NCBI GenBank assembly: GCA_002690085.1
Contig: NZDM01000018.1
Span: forward strand, 10,646-24,541
Direction of reading: 5' to 3'
DNA: 13,896 nucleotides
Source: Flavobacteriaceae bacterium
GTDB lineage: Bacteria; Bacteroidota; Bacteroidia; Flavobacteriales; Flavobacteriaceae
Shown: positions 7,608 to 13,896 of the stretch, one piece after another
Numbering within the stretch: position 1 is the stretch's first letter
How the letters are laid out: each line of letters begins with the position of its first letter
Position numbers and translations under genes: made by a program
The notes under the pieces: generated by a model
What the model was told of the DNA's origin: nothing
Databases searched by the model: none
The model's input: only the letters and a program-made list of their open reading frames with translations

Positions 7608-9413
7608 ATGATTTCTAAACACAATTCAATCATTTCAAAATTTTTCTTCTTATTAGTATTCGTTTCTACTCTGTGCAGTTGCGATAACGAACCTGAGGGA
7701 AATATTGGGGACAACAACTCATCTACCCCACCTACTAACTTTATTGAAAACTTTGGTCAAACAACCAACCATAATTTTATGGGACAAGTTGTAGATCTTC
7801 AAAATAACCCTGTTAGTGGAGCATCAATTATTATTGGTAATTCCTCAACAAATACTGACAACAATGGTATCTTTATCATTCGAAATGCTCAAGTTTTTGA
7901 AAAATTTGCTTATGTAAAAGCTCAAAAATCAGGTTTTATTGATGGTTCAAGGTCTTTAGTCCCTAGTTCAGGTGTCAATCACGTTAAAATCATGCTATTA
8001 CCACAAACTGCGACTCAAACAGTCAGTTCTGGAGACATTGAAACAGTAAGTCTGAGCAATGGAGCACAAGTTGAACTCTCAGGACAATACAGTAATCTCG
8101 ATGGTAGTAATTATTCAGGCAATGTACAAGTAACCCTTCATTTTCTGAACCCGACTGATGACACGATGACACAACAAATGCCAGGTATGCTACTGGCTCA
8201 GAACTATCAAAATGAAGCTCGAATGCTGGAAACTTTGGGTATGGTAGCGGTAGAGCTAAGGAGTGATACAGGTGAAAAATTAAATCTATCAGAAGGTTCA
8301 GAAGCAACAATTTCAGTTCCACTAGACCCTGAAACACTCAGCGGAGCGCCTAATCAAATCCCACTTTGGTATTTTGATGAAGATAATGGCTATTGGATCG
8401 AGGAGGGTAGTGCCACACTTCAAGGAAATAGTTACGTTGGTACAGTAAGCCATTTCTCGTTTTGGAATTGTGATATTCCTACAGAATACGTAAATATATG
8501 CATCAACGTTAGCGATGCAAACAATACACCTTTGAGTAATTTAGGCGTAAGTATCGAAAGTGAATTTAATGGTACAGGCTATGGTGTTACAAATGAAACT
8601 GGAAATGTTTGTGGAATTATACCAGCAAGTCAAGTTCTAAATTTAAGTTATTTCTTCAATGGTGTTTGTAATAATGAGGAAATACCTAATACATCTCAAA
8701 CTTTTGGCCCATTTAGTCAAGACGTAAATCTTAGCATAGTGCTTGATGTACCAGAGGTTGAAGAATTTCTTGAAACCATTAGCGGAGTCTTTAATAATTG
8801 TGATGGAAATGCAATTGTCAATGGGTATGTAGAAGGAGCTATTGAAGGAGAATCGAGTTTTTATAGCATTGTAAACGATGGAGTTTTTGAGATTAATGTC
8901 CTGAGTTGTAATGAAAACTCAAATATGAGTATAACTGGGTACGATTACGATACCCTAGAAACCACAGGAGAGATTAATTACACACTTACAAGTCCAGAAA
9001 CGGACCTTGGCAATTTATCTGCATGTGATAGTATAGATGAATTTATTCAGTATAGTATTGATAATTCTGAAATTATAAATTTTATAAGTAATATTTCTAC
9101 AACTTATGTTGATCCAATACTGACCATATATGCTAGTAATAATAATGATTGCTTTTATCTTTATGGGGTACTAAATAACAACCCTGTAGGAGTTTATAAT
9201 AATATTATAAGTTGGCAATCTACAGATCCTGGATTTACTTTATCAGAATGTCAAGATATTAGTAACCAAAACAATAGCATCCAATACAACCTCAGTCAGT
9301 TTGGGTCAACAACGGGTGAGTATATCGATATCAATTTTAATGGAGACTACGAAGACTTTCAAGGAAACCCGCATACCATCACGGGTGTAATTCATGTGAA
9401 GCGCGATGAATAA
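7608..9413 (+). CDS. Lipoprotein with carboxypeptidase-regulatory-like domain, function unknown
   Basis: I cannot assign a function. The 601-residue product starts with a lipoprotein signal peptide: basic start, hydrophobic FFFLLVFV, lipobox LCSC with lipidated Cys25, then acidic DNEPEG, which may favour surface display in this phylum. A low-complexity Asn/Ser/Thr stretch follows. Residues about 57-131 (GQVVDLQNNPVSGASIIIG to KIMLLP) look like a CarboxypepD_reg-like beta-sandwich. Residues about 142-290 form a second region ending in VPLWYFDE-like and VSHFSFWNCD motifs. Residues about 294-601 hold further beta-rich modules (INVSDANNTPLSNLGVSIES; GVFNNCDGNAIVNGYVEG). The mature N-terminal half has no cysteine apart from the lipidated one, while residues 288-548 have nine, so disulfides are possible. 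No catalytic motif and no type IX sorting domain are visible. It is preceded by a 138-bp gap and followed by a terminator, so it is probably a single-gene unit. It may be a surface structural or binding protein (inference). Confidence 0.85.
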   Translation: MISKHNSIISKFFFLLVFVSTLCSCDNEPEGNIGDNNSSTPPTNFIENFGQTTNHNFMGQVVDLQNNPVSGASIIIGNSSTNTDNNGIFIIRNAQVFEKFAYVKAQKSGFIDGSRSLVPSSGVNHVKIMLLPQTATQTVSSGDIETVSLSNGAQVELSGQYSNLDGSNYSGNVQVTLHFLNPTDDTMTQQMPGMLLAQNYQNEARMLETLGMVAVELRSDTGEKLNLSEGSEATISVPLDPETLSGAPNQIPLWYFDEDNGYWIEEGSATLQGNSYVGTVSHFSFWNCDIPTEYVNICINVSDANNTPLSNLGVSIESEFNGTGYGVTNETGNVCGIIPASQVLNLSYFFNGVCNNEEIPNTSQTFGPFSQDVNLSIVLDVPEVEEFLETISGVFNNCDGNAIVNGYVEGAIEGESSFYSIVNDGVFEINVLSCNENSNMSITGYDYDTLETTGEINYTLTSPETDLGNLSACDSIDEFIQYSIDNSEIINFISNISTTYVDPILTIYASNNNDCFYLYGVLNNNPVGVYNNIISWQSTDPGFTLSECQDISNQNNSIQYNLSQFGSTTGEYIDINFNGDYEDFQGNPHTITGVIHVKRDE

Positions 9414-9433
9414 TTTTCCTTAATGCATTAAAC

Positions 9434-9463
9434 AAAAAAACCTCACTAGTTGAGGTTTTTTTT
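9434..9463. terminator. Bidirectional intrinsic terminator
   Basis: Seven A, then CCTCA, a 5-base loop CTAGT, then TGAGG and eight T. The GC-containing stem extends into the A and T runs, giving a stem of up to 12 bp with a T tract on either strand. It sits between the convergent lipoprotein gene (ends 9413) and tRNA-Val (3' end 9465), so it can stop transcription from both sides. Confidence 0.9.
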
Positions 9464-9464
9464 G

Positions 9465-9539
9465 TGGGCGCGAAGGGATTCGAACCCCTGACCCCCTGGG
9501 TGTAAACCAGGTGCTCTGAACCAACTGAGCTACGCGCCC
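9465..9539 (-). tRNA. tRNA-Val (anticodon UAC)
   Basis: On the minus strand a complete 75-nt cloverleaf can be folded. The acceptor stem is GGGCGCG/CGCGCCC with discriminator A. The D arm is GCTC/GAGC with loop AGTTGGTTCA. The anticodon stem CCTGG/CCAGG has loop TTTACAC, hence anticodon TAC, which reads GUA and other Val codons. The variable loop is GGGTC, and the T arm is AGGGG/CCCTT with TTCGAAT. The 3' CCA is not encoded (CAA follows the discriminator), so it must be added after transcription. It has its own promoter and terminator. Confidence 0.97.
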
Positions 9540-9553
9540 TATCAATAGGTGTG

Positions 9554-9584
9554 CAAATATAGATTAGTTTTTCTTTTTGCAAAA
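9554..9584 (-). promoter_or_regulatory. Promoter for tRNA-Val
   Basis: Read on the minus strand, TTTTG (9584-9580) is followed after 18 bp by TATATTTG (9561-9554), an exact match to the Bacteroidota -7 consensus TAnnTTTG. The -7 box ends 14 bases before the mature tRNA 5' end. It lies in the 61-bp gap between the folC stop and the tRNA, so the tRNA does not depend on read-through from folC. Confidence 0.75.
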
Positions 9585-9600
9585 GGATTTATAGTAAAAT

Positions 9601-10818
9601 TTAAAGGACTTCAGCCACCACAAATGTACTCCCACCAATAAAAATGAGATCTTCATTTAAAGCATGTTTTTTAGCAGCCTGAAAAGCGATTTTCACAGAA
9701 CCATAGGCCCTTCCTTTTAAACCTACATCATAAAATTTTTCAGCCAATAGTTCAGCGTCCATACCTCTTGGGATATTAGGTCTACAAAAGTAATATTGTG
9801 CTTGTTTTGGGAATACATCCAATAATTTGTCTAGATTTTTATCATTCACTATCCCAATTACAATATGTAATGATGCAAAAGATTCTTTATTCAATTGGTT
9901 AAAAACTAAAGTCAGAGCTTCTCTATTATGGGCGGTGTCACAAATGGTTTTTGGGTTTTCTGATAACAATTCCCAACGCCCTCTTAGACCAGTAAGTTTT
10001 TGTACGTTTTCAAGGCCTTTTTTAATATGGATATCTAAAACGGCAAATCCTTTTGCTTTTAAAACCAACAAAGATTGTAGAACGGTTTTGATGTTTTTTT
10101 TCTGGTAATCTCCTAACAAGCTACTCGGTAAAGACTGATTTATTTCTTTATCTGCAAAATAAATATCAGCATTTAATGATCTGGACTTATTAATAAAAAT
10201 ATCTATTAGTTCGCTTTGTGATTCTCCAATAACTACTCCCGTATTTGATTTGATAATTCCCGCTTTCTCGGTAGCTATTTTTTGGAGTGTTTCTCCTAGA
10301 AACTGAGTGTGATCATAACCAATATTTGTAATAATGGACAGCTCAGGGTTGATAATGTTTGTAGAATCCAACCGACCACCTAAACCAACTTCGATAATGC
10401 CAATATCAACCTTTGATTTTGCAAAATAGTCAAAAGCAAGACCCACTGTCATTTCAAAAAATGAGAGTTCGTTTTTTTCCAAAAAATACTTGTTTTCTTT
10501 TATAAATTTGACAACAAATGCCTCAGGAATTTTCGTACCATCAATTCGAATACGTTCTCTAAAATCTTTTAAATGTGGAGAAGTATATAACCCAACTTTA
10601 TAGCCTGCTGACTGAAGTACAGCAGCAAGCATGTGGGCTGTAGAGCCTTTGCCATTTGTACCACCGATGTGTATAGATTTAAAGCTGTTTTCAGGGTGGC
10701 CTAAATGGGATGCCAATAACTTTGTCCTACTAAGATCTGCTTTATAAGCTGCCGCCCCTTGCTTTTGGTACATGGGCAATCTAGAAAACATCCAAGTCGT
10801 TGTTGCTTTATAGTTCAT
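9601..10818 (-). CDS. folC: Bifunctional folylpolyglutamate synthase / dihydrofolate synthase
   Basis: A cytoplasmic Mur-ligase-family enzyme that adds glutamate to dihydropteroate and/or to folates using ATP. At 405 residues it has the normal family length. The P-loop is GGTNGKGST (52-60), followed by the YTSPHL motif (78-83) and RERIRIDG (87-94). GLGGRLDSTN (145-154) and NIGYDHTQFLG (165-175) match the substrate and metal sites. The lysine of TEKAGI (Lys185) is the one usually carbamylated. The C-terminal glutamate-ligase domain carries GLRGRWE (277-283) and DTAHN (294-298). Whether it has both activities or one cannot be read from sequence by eye. It begins 29 bp after nhaD on the same strand, suggesting co-transcription, with no shared pathway evident. 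Confidence 0.94.
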   Translation of the reverse strand: MNYKATTTWMFSRLPMYQKQGAAAYKADLSRTKLLASHLGHPENSFKSIHIGGTNGKGSTAHMLAAVLQSAGYKVGLYTSPHLKDFRERIRIDGTKIPEAFVVKFIKENKYFLEKNELSFFEMTVGLAFDYFAKSKVDIGIIEVGLGGRLDSTNIINPELSIITNIGYDHTQFLGETLQKIATEKAGIIKSNTGVVIGESQSELIDIFINKSRSLNADIYFADKEINQSLPSSLLGDYQKKNIKTVLQSLLVLKAKGFAVLDIHIKKGLENVQKLTGLRGRWELLSENPKTICDTAHNREALTLVFNQLNKESFASLHIVIGIVNDKNLDKLLDVFPKQAQYYFCRPNIPRGMDAELLAEKFYDVGLKGRAYGSVKIAFQAAKKHALNEDLIFIGGSTFVVAEVL

Positions 10819-10847
10819 CGGGACATTAAGTAAGTGTCAAAAAGATT

Positions 10848-12224
10848 CTAAAACAAGGTTCTTGTAAAGAGAAAGACTAATGCACCACAAATAAAGCCCA
10901 TAAATGCTAACCAACTGATTTTTTTTAAATACCAAAAGAAGTTTATTCTTTCCATTCCCATGGCTACGACTCCTGCAGCAGATCCAATGATAAGCATACT
11001 ACCTCCCGTCCCAGCAGAATAGGCAATAAAATGCCATAGTATATCGTCTGTAGATTCAGAAAACATCCCTAAAGATGCGGCAACTAATGGTACGTTGTCA
11101 ATAACTGCAGAGCCAACACCCAAAAGAAGTACGACCAAATCCGAAACAGCGGCACTGGCAACTTCAGTGCCAACACGGGGAGTAGCGAGTTTTAGCCAAT
11201 CGGCAAATCCAAATAGAATACCGAGGGACTCCAAAGCTGCAACGGCCATCAAAATCCCTAGGAAAAATAAAATACTGGGCAATTCTATCTTGGTTAAGGA
11301 ATAATGAACAGGACTAGAGTGTCCCTCTTTACTAAGTCCTTCTAGACTAAATTTAGACGAAGTGTAAATTTCAGCAAAAATTGCTACAACTCCTAGGGAA
11401 AGCATCATCCCAACATATGGGGGTAGATGCGTTACCATTTTAAATATAGGGACAAAAACTATAGCTGATAATCCTAAGTATAGCATAGTTCCACTAAAGC
11501 GCCCTGGGGGATCTTCCTTTGTGTCATCCACTTCCAAGTTACCTTTAAAAACAGAGAGTTTAGAGGCTAAAAAAGTTGGAACAAGCATACAGGCCAAAGA
11601 CGGTAAGAGCAAGTAACCGAAAAGATAGGTAGTTGTTACTTTATCAGCAATCCAAAGCATAGTTGTAGTAACATCACCAATGGGAGAAAAGGCACCCCCA
11701 GCGTTGGCTGAAATGACAATAAGCCCCGCAAACCACAAACGAATTTCACGGTCTTTCACCAATTTCTGGAGTAAAGATATCAATACAATAGTTGCCGTTA
11801 AATTGTCAATTATAGCAGACAAAACAAATGCCAACCAGCAAAAAATCCACAAAAGTTTGGTCTTGCTCTTGGTTCTTATAAAATTTTTAATGGTAGAAAA
11901 TCCATTGAAATACGCAATGATCTCAACAATGGTCATGGCGCCTAAAAGAAAAACTAAAATTTCAGCAGTCTTACCAAGGTGATGCAAAAGTGTTTCTTCC
12001 ATGAGATGCATTTTGCTATCATGTGTAAGACCCTCAAAATTTGACACCAAGGCATGCTTTGAAGAATCAAACCAAGAATTAAAATCATCAATACCAAAAG
12101 AAATGAAGGCCCAGCTGACAGCCATCATAATAAGGGCAGGAATAAGTTTGTCAATTTTTAAACTGTGCTCTAAAGTTATGGCTAAATATCCAGCAATAAA
12201 TACCGTAATTATTATTGTTTCCAT
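10848..12224 (-). CDS. nhaD: NhaD-type Na+/H+ antiporter
   Basis: An inner-membrane antiporter of the ion transporter (IT) superfamily that exchanges sodium (and usually lithium) for protons and supports salt and alkaline tolerance. The 458 residues are dominated by hydrophobic segments, I estimate 11-13. The two-fold pseudo-repeat signatures are visible: AIIDNLTATI (137-146) and AVIDNVPLVAA (373-383), each with a membrane Asp-Asn. They are paired with SANAGGAFSPIGDVTTTM (172-189) and GTGGSMLIIGSAAG (405-418), which are typical substrate-site segments. The hydrophilic stretch at about 48-82, rich in His and acidic residues, is a loop. The ATG at 12224 starts directly with a membrane segment. 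The 79-bp gap from anmK carries a possible promoter; folC follows after 29 bp. Confidence 0.9.
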   Translation of the reverse strand: METIIITVFIAGYLAITLEHSLKIDKLIPALIMMAVSWAFISFGIDDFNSWFDSSKHALVSNFEGLTHDSKMHLMEETLLHHLGKTAEILVFLLGAMTIVEIIAYFNGFSTIKNFIRTKSKTKLLWIFCWLAFVLSAIIDNLTATIVLISLLQKLVKDREIRLWFAGLIVISANAGGAFSPIGDVTTTMLWIADKVTTTYLFGYLLLPSLACMLVPTFLASKLSVFKGNLEVDDTKEDPPGRFSGTMLYLGLSAIVFVPIFKMVTHLPPYVGMMLSLGVVAIFAEIYTSSKFSLEGLSKEGHSSPVHYSLTKIELPSILFFLGILMAVAALESLGILFGFADWLKLATPRVGTEVASAAVSDLVVLLLGVGSAVIDNVPLVAASLGMFSESTDDILWHFIAYSAGTGGSMLIIGSAAGVVAMGMERINFFWYLKKISWLAFMGFICGALVFLFTRTLF

Positions 12225-12278
12225 GGAATGTAGATGAATAAAAAGAAATTAAATAAGTTCCATTATTTTTAACATAAA

Positions 12279-12286
12279 CAAATATA
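12279..12286 (-). promoter_or_regulatory. Candidate -7 promoter box for nhaD-folC
   Basis: On the minus strand TATATTTG is an exact match to TAnnTTTG, located about 55 bases before the nhaD ATG in the anmK-nhaD gap. I see no convincing TTTG or TTG 18-20 bp upstream, so only half of the promoter signature is present. Confidence 0.4.
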
Positions 12287-12303
12287 TAAAAGATTTGTAC
12301 TTT

Positions 12304-13377
12304 TTAGTTGGAAGAATAGAAATAAATTTTACCGCTACTGTGATCTTTTATAGCTCCAGTAACAGTATGTAAACAGTTTACCTCTCCCCGCAATTTTAAG
12401 ACTCCTAAAAATCCAAAAATAAGGGCCTCTTTATAATTGATCAAATCCAAGTTTACGTCTGAAATTTCATGTTCATATAGCTCGGAAATACGCTTTATTA
12501 AAAAAGAATTGAGAACACCACCTCCAGTGTAAAGGCCCCTTTTTAAGTCTTGTTTTTTTAGAATGTTTGCAATTTGAATTGCACAGTGTTCAACCATAGT
12601 TCTTAAAATTGAATGAGTAGGTAATTCATAGGCATCCACAAGTGGGTAAATCTCATTTTGAACCCATTCCAATCCTAGTGACTTTGGTGGCTGTTTTTTG
12701 TAAAATTCAAGACAATTCAGAGCTTCAAAAAGTGGTAGGTGTAAAGTTCCTTTTTTTGCAAATTCACCGTTTTTGTCAAATGAAGAGCCCAGCAACTGTG
12801 AATAGTGATTCAGCGTAATATTAGCAGGACAAATATCAAAGGCGATCCGCTGGGAATTGTTTTGAAATGAAATATTGGCAAAACCACCAAGGTTTAAGCA
12901 AAAATCGTATTGTGAAAATAAAAGTAAATCGCCTATAGGTACCAAAGGTGCGCCTTGGCCGCCCATAGCCATATCCTGAACTCTAAAATCACAAACGACA
13001 GTTTCTTTAGTAACATCGGCAAGTATTGGTAAATTTCCAATTTGTAGCGTAATGCCTTCATCCGGATTGTGAAATATCGTATGTCCATGACTGCATATGG
13101 CATCTAAATTTTTAATGCGATATTTTTTAATAAATAATTTTAAACAATCCGCTAAATGCATTGTGTAATCGTGATCTAATTTTTTCAGATCCTCAGAACT
13201 CATTGTCATGGCAGATTTTAAACGTGATTTGAAAGAAGCCGCGTAGGGATGGGTTTCGGCAGCTAAAATATCAAAATTCCAATCCTCTTGTTTTGAAAAT
13301 TCTACCCAGCATAAATCTACTCCATCCAAAGAAGTACCAGACATAACTCCAACAACTCTATAAATTTCACTTGTCAC
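12304..13377 (-). CDS. anmK: Anhydro-N-acetylmuramic acid kinase (GTG start)
   Basis: A cytoplasmic enzyme of peptidoglycan recycling: it opens the 1,6-anhydro ring of anhydroMurNAc and phosphorylates it with ATP to MurNAc-6-phosphate. The 357 residues match the family. The ATP-binding VMSGTSLDGVD (11-21), SHGHT (96-100), the catalytic-base region CDFRVQDMAMGGQGAPLVP (129-147, Asp130 likely the base), NLGGFANIS and the late TGGGVLN motif are all present. The start is GTG; no in-frame ATG is seen just upstream, and the first internal Met falls inside the ATP-binding motif. An ATG overlapping the GTG by two bases is out of frame and hits TGA at once. It is divergent from the glycosyltransferase and 79 bp ahead of nhaD. 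The partner MurNAc-6-P etherase gene is not adjacent. Confidence 0.94.
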   Translation of the reverse strand: MTSEIYRVVGVMSGTSLDGVDLCWVEFSKQEDWNFDILAAETHPYAASFKSRLKSAMTMSSEDLKKLDHDYTMHLADCLKLFIKKYRIKNLDAICSHGHTIFHNPDEGITLQIGNLPILADVTKETVVCDFRVQDMAMGGQGAPLVPIGDLLLFSQYDFCLNLGGFANISFQNNSQRIAFDICPANITLNHYSQLLGSSFDKNGEFAKKGTLHLPLFEALNCLEFYKKQPPKSLGLEWVQNEIYPLVDAYELPTHSILRTMVEHCAIQIANILKKQDLKRGLYTGGGVLNSFLIKRISELYEHEISDVNLDLINYKEALIFGFLGVLKLRGEVNCLHTVTGAIKDHSSGKIYFYSSN

Positions 13378-13445
13378 ATTGATGAATTTAAAATAATTTC
13401 TTTATAATGTTTATAATTTTGGATTATATCTAAATAAATTTATTA

Positions 13446-13476
13446 CGAAAATAGGAATTCCCGGGGCTATTCTAAA
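13446..13476 (-). promoter_or_regulatory. Weak candidate promoter for anmK
   Basis: Read on the minus strand, TTTA (13476-13473) is followed after exactly 19 bp by TATTTTCG (13453-13446); each box has one mismatch to the TTTG / TAnnTTTG consensus. The spacer contains an unusually GC-rich patch (GGAATTCCCGGGGC, 13454-13467). It would leave a leader of about 60 bases before the GTG. Confidence 0.35.
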
Positions 13477-13479
13477 AGA

Positions 13480-13510
13480 TTGATTCTATTAGAAAATTGG
13501 TTTACTTTTG
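13480..13510 (+). promoter_or_regulatory. Candidate promoter for the glycosyltransferase
   Basis: TACTTTTG (13503-13510) matches TAnnTTTG exactly, and TTG (13480-13482) lies 20 bp upstream. Transcription would begin near 13517, about 18 bases before the proposed TTG start at 13535. Between the two divergent genes (13378-13534) I see only these promoter-like sites and the GC-rich patch. Confidence 0.55.
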
Positions 13511-13534
13511 AGAAACTAATTAAAGCTTCACTTT

Positions 13535-13896
13535 TTGATAAAAGATCCTTCGACTGATTTTGGGTTCATTTCCATTGTTGTTCCTCTTTATAATGAGGCA
13601 GACAATGTACGCATGGTTAACGAAGCGATTCACAACGCTATGGGAGGTTTAAAATATGAGTTAATATTCGTAAATGACGGCTCTACAGATCGTACTGCGG
13701 TGCAACTAAAAAAGTTAAAGCATCAAAGCCTAATTGTTATTGAATTACAAAAAAATTATGGTCAAAGTCTAGCCATATCAGCAGGAATAGATATAGCGAA
13801 AGGGGATTATATTGTTACAATGGATGGAGATTTACAAAACGACCCCAGGGATATTCCATTGATGCTTGAGAAAGCCAAAAATGAAAAATGGGATTT
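13535..13896 (+). CDS. Family 2 glycosyltransferase (3' end missing)
   Basis: The first 120 codons of a GT-A fold family 2 glycosyltransferase; the gene runs off the right edge. Visible motifs are ISIVVPLYNEADNV (residues 12-25, nucleotide-sugar site), FVNDGSTD (45-52), QKNYGQSLAISAGIDIAKGD (72-91) and the metal-binding MDGDLQNDP (96-104, DxD at Asp97/Asp99). This set resembles the dolichol-phosphate mannosyltransferase / undecaprenyl-phosphate sugar transferase group (DPM1, ArnC, GtrB) more than polysaccharide elongating enzymes. Whether membrane segments follow cannot be seen. The start is uncertain: the frame is open back to a TAA at 13520-13522, and the only likely initiator is TTG at 13535. 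The next in-frame ATG falls after the VPLYNE motif and would delete it. Confidence 0.85.
   Translation, partial: MIKDPSTDFGFISIVVPLYNEADNVRMVNEAIHNAMGGLKYELIFVNDGSTDRTAVQLKKLKHQSLIVIELQKNYGQSLAISAGIDIAKGDYIVTMDGDLQNDPRDIPLMLEKAKNEKWD

Noticed and set aside
8023..8337. 104-residue antisense frame in the lipoprotein gene
   Set aside because: There is no family-like sequence, no promoter, and it lies fully opposite a coherent lipoprotein reading frame.
9379..9582. 67-residue minus-strand reading frame across the tRNA
   Set aside because: It is a chance frame through the tRNA-Val gene, its promoter and the terminator.
11680..12237. Plus-strand frames opposite nhaD
   Set aside because: They are shadows of the membrane-protein codons; the minus strand carries the conserved NhaD motifs.
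1..13896. Mobile element, CRISPR array or defence system
   Set aside because: I saw no transposase, integrase, terminal inverted repeats, regularly spaced repeats or nuclease/toxin genes; the only tRNA has no integrase beside it.

Overview
The window comes from the chromosome of a member of the Bacteroidota, most likely a marine-type Flavobacteriaceae. The evidence is AT-rich DNA, type IX secretion genes (porU, porV), promoters fitting the Bacteroidota pattern (TTTG-like -33 box, about 19 bp, then TAnnTTTG), few visible Shine-Dalgarno sequences, and an NhaD-type sodium/proton antiporter. I see no insertion sequence, phage gene, CRISPR array or toxin-antitoxin pair. Most of it is ordinary core genome.

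Left part, plus strand (1-7469): the 3' three quarters of porU, the C25-family sortase of the type IX secretion system. It is followed by porV (outer-membrane shuttle barrel), cdd (cytidine deaminase with a TTG start), and then pdhA and pdhC, the E1-alpha and E2 subunits of pyruvate dehydrogenase. The E1-beta gene is not beside them. A near-consensus promoter at the end of porU suggests porV can be transcribed on its own. A 26-bp perfect palindrome spans the cdd stop codon, and a second promoter follows it before pdhA.

Middle, plus strand (7608-9413): one unassigned 601-residue lipoprotein. It has a carboxypeptidase-regulatory-like domain near the N terminus and a cysteine-containing C-terminal half. 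It is the least understood gene here. It ends at a strong bidirectional terminator.

Right part, minus strand (13377-9465): anmK (peptidoglycan recycling kinase, GTG start), nhaD (Na+/H+ antiporter) and folC (folate polyglutamylation), followed by a tRNA-Val(UAC) with its own near-consensus promoter. nhaD and folC are 29 bp apart and probably co-transcribed. At the right edge, on the plus strand and divergent from anmK, lies the start of a family 2 glycosyltransferase, cut off by the window end.

Functionally, porU and porV act together: PorV delivers secreted cargo to PorU, which removes the C-terminal sorting signal. pdhA and pdhC supply two of the three pyruvate dehydrogenase components. 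The other genes are housekeeping neighbours without an obvious shared pathway. I found no convincing new multi-gene system; the leads worth following are the lipoprotein and several regulatory sites.
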